10,767 nucleotides of DNA from JADHLJ01 sp038116915 (GTDB lineage Bacteria; Pseudomonadota; Alphaproteobacteria; Thalassobaculales; Thalassobaculaceae), in the NCBI GenBank assembly GCA_038116915.1, contig JAYOEU010000153.1:1-10767 (forward strand). Direction: 5' to 3'. The translations under genes were made by a program, and so were the position numbers. Positions 7,801 to 10,767 of this stretch are shown here, in pieces. The notes under the pieces are model-generated. The model searched no databases and had not been told where the DNA came from. It saw nothing but the letters and a program-made list of their open reading frames with translations. Position 1 is the stretch's first letter. Every line of letters begins with the position of its first letter.

Positions 7801-8133
7801 CCGCAATTCCTCGTCATAGGTGAAGGGAACGGATTCGGCCTCGGGTTCGAGAAAGAAGTCGAAGGGATTCTGGATCGACATGTCGGCGACCAGGTCCACC
7901 TCGACGTCGAAATGGGTCACCGGTTCGGGATAGACCACCCGCGCCTGATAGTTGCCGTGCGGGTCCTGCTGCCAGTTGATGAAGTATCCGGACGGCTCGA
8001 TCTTCAGCGCGTAGCTCAAGACCGGGGTCCGCGAATGCGGCGCGGGTCTGAGGCGGATCACCTGTGGGCCCATCTGAACCCGGCGGTCATAGGTATAGCT
8101 GGTGCGGTGATGGAGGGCGACGTGAATGCTCAT
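4825..8133 (-). CDS. Transglutaminase-like domain fused to DUF2126 (putative amidoligase), 1102 aa
   Basis: ATG 8133 gives 'MSIHVALHHRTSYTY', the typical N-terminus of this family. The expected length is about 1100 aa, and a GGAAGA lies 11 bases upstream. Residues 1-90 are the N-terminal transglutaminase beta domain and about 160-255 the papain-like core, with C180 ('GKGSCRDSGW'), H229 ('DLHAWAEVY') and D245 ('GLDPTSG'). DUF2126 begins near 320 with 'RLTLGGEPTFVS' and covers the rest. Conserved-looking blocks are 'HFGQGKWYPGEQLPRW' (377-392), 'LEVNIQPASNW' (666-676), 'HTGTGGGNHVVVGG' (706-719) and 'VEFRAFEMPPHARMS' (833-847). Pfam describes DUF2126 as a putative amidoligase related to the glutamine-synthetase/gamma-glutamylcysteine-ligase fold. 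The protein may therefore pair amide formation with amide cleavage or transfer; this is inferred, with no known substrate. It is the first gene of the minus-strand operon. The frame stays open upstream to 8520, but that extension looks non-coding. Confidence 0.93.
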   Translation of the reverse strand: MSIHVALHHRTSYTYDRRVQMGPQVIRLRPAPHSRTPVLSYALKIEPSGYFINWQQDPHGNYQARVVYPEPVTHFDVEVDLVADMSIQNPFDFFLEPEAESVPFTYDEELRRELEPYLEPEAAGPLLRAWLDRLPKMEGGTANFLVNLNQQLQREIEYLVRMEPGVQTCEETLQRGKGSCRDSGWLLVEILRHLGFASRFVSGYLIQLVADVKSLDGPSGAEADFTDLHAWAEVYLPGAGWIGLDPTSGLLTGEGHIPLAATPRPGSAAPITGMVEDCTVEFAFDMSITRVSESPRVTKPYTEEQWERIDALGEAVDIELSGNDVRLTLGGEPTFVSIDHVDAAEWNTAAVGPTKRPLADDLIRRLYRKFAPGGLLHFGQGKWYPGEQLPRWSFSLYWRADGVPIWRDERMIARETEDSRPDVAAARTFAEGIASRLEVPSGAVTGVYEDPWHFMEKERRLPENVTLDDSKLDDPLERARLAKVFNRGLSKPSGYILPLQRWNARGTNRWISEPWSTRTDRLILLPGDSPIGYRLPLASLAHIPEADYPYILPADPFAERTELPEPDARRQPYLQGAEQPAGNRQNHAEQSLTGARVRAALAVEPRDGRLCVFMPPTETLEDYLDLVAAIEDATAETGMPVHIEGYAPPHDPRLNVIKVTPDPGVLEVNIQPASNWREMVDITTTLYEEARLSRLGTEKFMLDGRHTGTGGGNHVVVGGASPADSPFLRRPDLLRSLITYWQHHPSLSYLFSGLFIGPTSQAPRIDEARHDGLYELEIAARQIPGPGEACPPWLIDRILRNLLIDVAGNTHRTEICIDKLYSPDGPTGRLGLVEFRAFEMPPHARMSLTQQLLLRGLIARFWNTPYSAPMVRWGTSLHDRFMLPRAVWSDFKDVIDDMRDAGYPFEIDWFAPHFEFRFPRYGGAHFGPIEIELRQALEPWHVMGEEGAIGGTVRYVDSSVERLQVLIRGLTSDRYILGCNGYRVPLASTGTNGEFFAGVRFRAWKSPSSLHPNLDVDSPLIFDLYDTWSNRAVAGCTYHVAHPGGRNFEAFPVNAYEAESRRLARFFDTGHTPGTSGMPTTVENPEFPMTLDLRRAKAGESR

Positions 8134-8689
8134 TGGCGAGTGGGTCTTCCGGTGTTGATTATGGCGCGGACGGTTGATCCTGATTTGGGCATGGGCGGTT
8201 GCCGTCGGGCATTGCGGACCACCCAAAGTAGACGAACGAGACCTCAAATACCCCAAAAATCGGCGGTTGGGAGTGGTGCCGGTTCGGCTCAGGCCGGCTA
8301 TTTCGAGCATGTTTTCGTGTTTGATATAGATTTTCGGCGATTGGTCTTTTAAGCCAACCGGCAATGGCTTCACCCGAAAGTGTGATCCCCGAAGGCTTCT
8401 CCCATTTTTCGCTTTGCGTGAAATCACATGGGACTCGCCCGAGCGGGTTGCGCCGCGCCGCATGTTGCCGCCGCTGGCGAAGAACGGTGTGACCGTCGAC
8501 AGGCTGTTCTCCCTGATCATCGAGGAACGCTAGCGGCCGGCGCGGCGTTGCTCTGACCTCCGGCGCGATGTCATGTGTCGCGATACGTGCGATTTGTCCT
8601 TTGCAATTGCAGAATTTTCCGCGACTTTGTAGCCATCACATCAATCCGCGGGCGGCTCGGTTCGGCCCGCATATGCAAGAGTTGTCAGC
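8134..8689. other. Gene-poor region between divergent operon and MFS gene
   Basis: These 556 bp separate the minus-strand operon start (8133) from the plus-strand transporter start (8690), so they should hold both promoters. Two patches are visibly AT-richer than the surroundings (about 8300-8350 and 8580-8640) and are the likeliest promoter areas. I could not find a convincing -35/-10 pair with normal spacing in either. No tRNA, IS end, direct repeat or clear terminator was seen. The only coding-like signal is a plus-strand remnant ending at 8533, listed separately. A minus-strand frame stays open through this region to 8520 but reads as arbitrary low-conservation sequence. Confidence 0.6.
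8330..8533 (+). pseudogene. Possible remnant of a PAS_5-like gene (C-terminal fragment)
   Basis: One plus-strand frame is open from the stop at 8327-8329 to the TAG at 8531-8533 (67 codons), without a credible start before the ATG at 8462. Its last part, 'RMLPPLAKNGVTVDRLFS' followed by 'LIIEER', resembles the C-terminal end of alphaproteobacterial PAS_5-type proteins (an 'LLPL..DG..VD.LL' pattern). Just upstream, 'DPRRLLPFFALREI' resembles the beginning of the same domain ('DP..L...LP...L.D'). The roughly 90 central residues expected between these parts are absent. This would fit an internally deleted pseudogene, or chance similarity. It lies antisense to the open upstream extension of the DUF2126 fusion frame. 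The resemblance is from memory of the family and short, so confidence is low. Confidence 0.3.
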
Positions 8690-9877
8690 GTGGAAATTCG
8701 CTTTCCGATGTGGCTTCGGGTCGTCGACCGGCCCGGTGCACGTGTCTTCGGCGGCCTGAATGCGATCGAGGCGTTTTCCCGCGCCCTGATCGCTGGCATC
8801 CTGCCGTTCGAGGCGGAGCGGTTGATCCACGATGCCCAGATGATCAGCGTGGTTTATTCCGTGGTCGGCGTCGTCGCCTTTCTGATCAGCTTTCTGGTGC
8901 CGCTGGTGCTGCGCCGCCTGCGCCGCAAATGGGTTTTCACCATCGGTGTCGCCTGCATGATCGTGGCGCCGATGCTGCTGGCGGCGGCGAGCGAGGCGAG
9001 TTTCATCGCGGCGCTGCAGTTCCGTGCCTTCGCCGTGGTCGCCGTCAATATCTCGCTGAATTTATACATTATTGATTATATTGAGAAAAAAGAGTTCGTG
9101 ACCTCCGAGCCGATCCGCCTGGCCTTTCTTGGCGCCGCGTGGTTCGTCGGCCCGGCGGCGGGGATCTGGATCTACAAGACCTGGGGCCTCTGGGCGGTGT
9201 GCGTGCCGAGCGCGTGTTTCGCGATGGCGGCGCTGGCCTTCTTCTGGTTCCTGCGCATCCAGGAGCACGCCGCGGTCGCGCCCGCGACCCGCAAGCCGCC
9301 GATGCCCTGGCAGTATCTCGGCCGTTATCTGGCTCAGCCGAGGCTGCGCCTCGCCTGGATCATCCCGTTCGGGCGGAGTTCCTTCTGGACCACCTTCTTC
9401 ATCTATCCGCCGCTCTACATCATCCGGAACGGCGGCGATGACGCGACCGTCGCGGTGATGCTTTCAGCGGCGCAAGGGCTGCTTTTCATCGCGCCGTTCT
9501 TCGGCAGGCTCGGCAAGCGCCACGGTATCCGCCGGATCATCATCGCGGCGGCCACCTTCTCCGGCATTCTCTCGATCATTGCCGGCGCCGCCGGCCCGAG
9601 CCCAATGGTCACCGCGCTGCTGTTCTTCCTTGCCGCCATCGGCGCTGTCGCGCTCGACGCTCTCGGCAACATCCCGTTCCTGCGCTCGGTGCATTACTAC
9701 GAGCGCTCCGAGATGACCTCGGTCTTCCGAACCTATATCGAGGCCTCCCAGCTGATCCCGGCCTTGCTCTACACCGCCATCCTCTCGGTCGCGCCCCTGC
9801 AGACGGTATTCGTGGTGCTGGGCGGCCTGCTGCTCCTCTCGGCGTGGTATGCCCGGTATTTACCCCGGAGTTTGTGA
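8690..9877 (+). CDS. Major facilitator superfamily (MFS) transporter
   Basis: This is a 395-aa polytopic inner-membrane protein with about 12 hydrophobic segments in two halves. Segments lie near residues 20-40, 52-75, 82-101, 106-129, 144-163 and 167-188, then a basic, proline-rich central loop (about 189-220), then about 221-243, 255-272, 281-300, 304-325, 353-367 and 371-390. MFS-type loop motifs are visible: 'RRLRRKW' after the second helix, and the motif-A-like 'FGRLGKRHG' (271-279) at the matching place in the second half. The substrate cannot be read from sequence. GTG 8690 was chosen because AAGAG lies 8 bases upstream; ATG 8708 (residue 7) is an alternative. The gene appears monocistronic and converges on the DUF486 gene. 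Residues 123-135 ('LNLYIIDYIEKKE') are encoded by a strikingly AT-rich stretch including a TTA codon, unlike the rest of the gene. Confidence 0.88.
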   Translation: MEIRFPMWLRVVDRPGARVFGGLNAIEAFSRALIAGILPFEAERLIHDAQMISVVYSVVGVVAFLISFLVPLVLRRLRRKWVFTIGVACMIVAPMLLAAASEASFIAALQFRAFAVVAVNISLNLYIIDYIEKKEFVTSEPIRLAFLGAAWFVGPAAGIWIYKTWGLWAVCVPSACFAMAALAFFWFLRIQEHAAVAPATRKPPMPWQYLGRYLAQPRLRLAWIIPFGRSSFWTTFFIYPPLYIIRNGGDDATVAVMLSAAQGLLFIAPFFGRLGKRHGIRRIIIAAATFSGILSIIAGAAGPSPMVTALLFFLAAIGAVALDALGNIPFLRSVHYYERSEMTSVFRTYIEASQLIPALLYTAILSVAPLQTVFVVLGGLLLLSAWYARYLPRSL

Positions 9878-9880
9878 AGG

Positions 9881-9897
9881 GGGGAGAGGCGGTCCCC
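9881..9897. terminator. Weak hairpin between convergent genes
   Basis: A perfect 5-bp inverted repeat (GGGGA at 9881-9885, TCCCC at 9893-9897) with a 7-base loop fills the 19-bp gap between the MFS and DUF486 stop codons. Placement fits a shared bidirectional terminator. The stem is short and no T tract follows on either strand, so intrinsic termination is uncertain. Confidence 0.25.
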
Positions 9898-10244
9898 TAC
9901 CACTTCTGAAACACGAAATACGCTCCGCCGGCGATCAGGGCGAAGCCGATGGCGTGGTTCCAGCGCAGGGGCTCGCCGAGGTAGAGGATCGAGAAGGCGG
10001 CGAAGACCAGCAGGGTGATGACCTCCTGGATGGTTTTCAGTTCCGCCGCGCTGAAGGCGCCGTGGCCGATGCGGTTCGCTGGAACCTGGAAGCAATACTC
10101 GAACAGCGCGATCCCCCAGCTTATCAGGATGACCGCAAGCAGGGGCGCGGACTTGTATTTCAGATGCCCGTACCAGGCGAATGTCATGAAGACGTTGGAG
10201 ATCAGCAGCAGGCCGATCGTCACTATCGGGGCGGGGATGTTCAT
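9897..10244 (-). CDS. DMT-family small membrane protein (DUF486)
   Basis: This 115-aa protein is almost entirely four hydrophobic helices (about residues 4-24, 34-52, 70-90 and 96-113), the usual size and layout of DUF486 (COG3169), a four-helix branch of the drug/metabolite transporter superfamily. Family-typical segments are 'NVFMTFAWYGHLK' (17-29), 'SWGIALFEYCFQVPANR' (42-58), 'IQEVITLLVF' and 'GEPLRWNHAIG'. It probably sits in the inner membrane, perhaps as an oligomer as in related small DMT proteins. Its substrate is unknown. ATG 10244 is the natural family start; the upstream AGAGAAA is a weak ribosome site. It follows the histidine kinase gene on the same strand after 89 bp, which could mean co-transcription or independent expression. 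It converges on the MFS gene. Confidence 0.9.
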   Translation of the reverse strand: MNIPAPIVTIGLLLISNVFMTFAWYGHLKYKSAPLLAVILISWGIALFEYCFQVPANRIGHGAFSAAELKTIQEVITLLVFAAFSILYLGEPLRWNHAIGFALIAGGAYFVFQKW

Positions 10245-10333
10245 CTGCGATTTCTCTGGGAGCGCGCCAGCGCCATCGTGCGCCGGTCCCGGAGAATTTG
10301 ACAGCCGGGTGGGTTCGTATCCGGAAAAACTTC

Positions 10334-10767
10334 TCAGGAGGTGGAGGCGGTCCCGGATGCGATATCCTGCGGGAAGATCAGCCGCACGGTCGTGCCGACC
10401 CCGATCTGGCTTTGAATGTCGATCTCGCCGCCGTGCCGCTGGATGATTTCCTTCACGATTGCCAATCCGAGACCGGCGCCGCTGGCCTTGCGTTCGATAC
10501 AGTTCTTGGCCTGCTGGAAGGGTTCGAGGATCCTCGAGATGTCCTCGGAGTCGATGCCGATCCCGGTATCGCTGACGATCACGTGGATGGCGTCGGCAAC
10601 CCGTTCGGCGCCGATGCTTACCCGGCCGCCGGATTCGGTGAATTTGATGCCGTTCGTCACCAGGTTCATCACCATCTGCCGGAATGCGCGCCGGTCGGCC
10701 GACACCGTGATCCCGGGAGCGACGCCGGAGATATCGAGCTCGACCTCGGCGTTCGAGGCGGCATGGG
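10334..10767 (-). CDS. Sensor histidine kinase, C-terminal ATPase domain (5' end outside window)
   Basis: The frame is open to the right edge, so only the last ~143 residues are seen; the GTG at 10705 is probably internal. They form a HATPase_c domain with all ATP-binding boxes intact: N box 'NLVTNGIKFT' (visible residues 34-43, with both asparagines), D/G1 box 'DTGIGI' (66-71), F box 'EPFQQ' (81-85) and G2 box 'GAGLGLAIVK' (96-105). This domain binds ATP and phosphorylates the histidine of the dimerisation domain, which must lie beyond the window together with any sensor region. The protein ends about 14 residues after the last strand, with no receiver domain, so it is not a hybrid kinase with a C-terminal receiver. 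No response regulator is visible; the downstream neighbour is the DUF486 gene. The signal sensed cannot be inferred. Confidence 0.92.
   Translation of the reverse strand, partial: HAASNAEVELDISGVAPGITVSADRRAFRQMVMNLVTNGIKFTESGGRVSIGAERVADAIHVIVSDTGIGIDSEDISRILEPFQQAKNCIERKASGAGLGLAIVKEIIQRHGGEIDIQSQIGVGTTVRLIFPQDIASGTASTS

Noticed and set aside
8300..8370. Minus-strand promoter with a TATATC-like -10 and a TTAAAA -35 about 18 bases apart.
   Set aside because: The -35 element is a poor match and such AT-rich hexamers are expected by chance in this patch; too weak to list as a feature.
8134..8520. N-terminal extension of the DUF2126 fusion protein (frame open to an ATG at 8520, 129 more codons).
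   Set aside because: The family start and length match ATG 8133. The extension has no recognisable domain, is rich in Arg/Ser/Pro, and overlaps a better coding-like signal on the opposite strand.
8534..8689. Short plus-strand open frames before the MFS gene (starts near 8568-8575).
   Set aside because: They run into the MFS gene in other frames, lack domains, and have compositions typical of frame-shifted GC-rich coding sequence.
1..10767. CRISPR arrays, tRNA genes, insertion sequences or attachment sites.
   Set aside because: No regularly spaced repeats, no cloverleaf-like segment, no transposase or integrase frames and no flanking inverted repeats were seen on either strand.

Overview
This is a GC-rich bacterial chromosome segment. 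Gene content and codon style suggest an alphaproteobacterium, perhaps Rhodospirillales- or Rhizobiales-like. That assignment is inferred from family distribution and base composition, as the window has no rRNA or other taxonomic marker.

Layout. Bases 2-1302 (+) hold the 3' end of a stand-alone alpha-E (DUF403) gene, followed with an overlapping stop/start by a glutaminase gene (GlsA family). Facing it is a three-gene minus-strand operon read from 8133 down to 1326. Its order is a 1102-aa transglutaminase + DUF2126 (putative amidoligase) fusion, then a circularly permuted ATP-grasp + alpha-E fusion, then a 290-aa transglutaminase-like protein. The two units converge with only 23 bp between stop codons. 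Upstream of the operon, 8134-8689 is a gene-poor stretch with a possible plus-strand gene remnant (a PAS-like tail ending at 8533). Next comes a 12-helix-type MFS transporter (8690-9877, +). It converges, with a 19-bp gap, on a small four-helix DMT/DUF486 membrane protein (9897-10244, -). The window ends in the 3' part of a sensor histidine kinase gene (10334-10767, -) that starts outside it.

How the genes fit together. Permuted ATP-grasp, alpha-E, transglutaminase-like and DUF2126 genes are known to recur together and were predicted from comparative genomics to form a peptide-synthesis or protein-modification system (ATP-dependent amide-bond formation plus papain-fold amide cleavage or transfer). 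Its chemistry remains poorly characterised as far as I know. Distinctive here are a second, stand-alone alpha-E gene in the facing unit and its apparent translational coupling to a glutaminase. This puts amide-forming, amide-cleaving and glutamine-hydrolysing enzymes in one 8-kb locus. That functional link is an inference. The MFS, DMT and histidine kinase genes at the right look like ordinary neighbours with no evident tie to the system.
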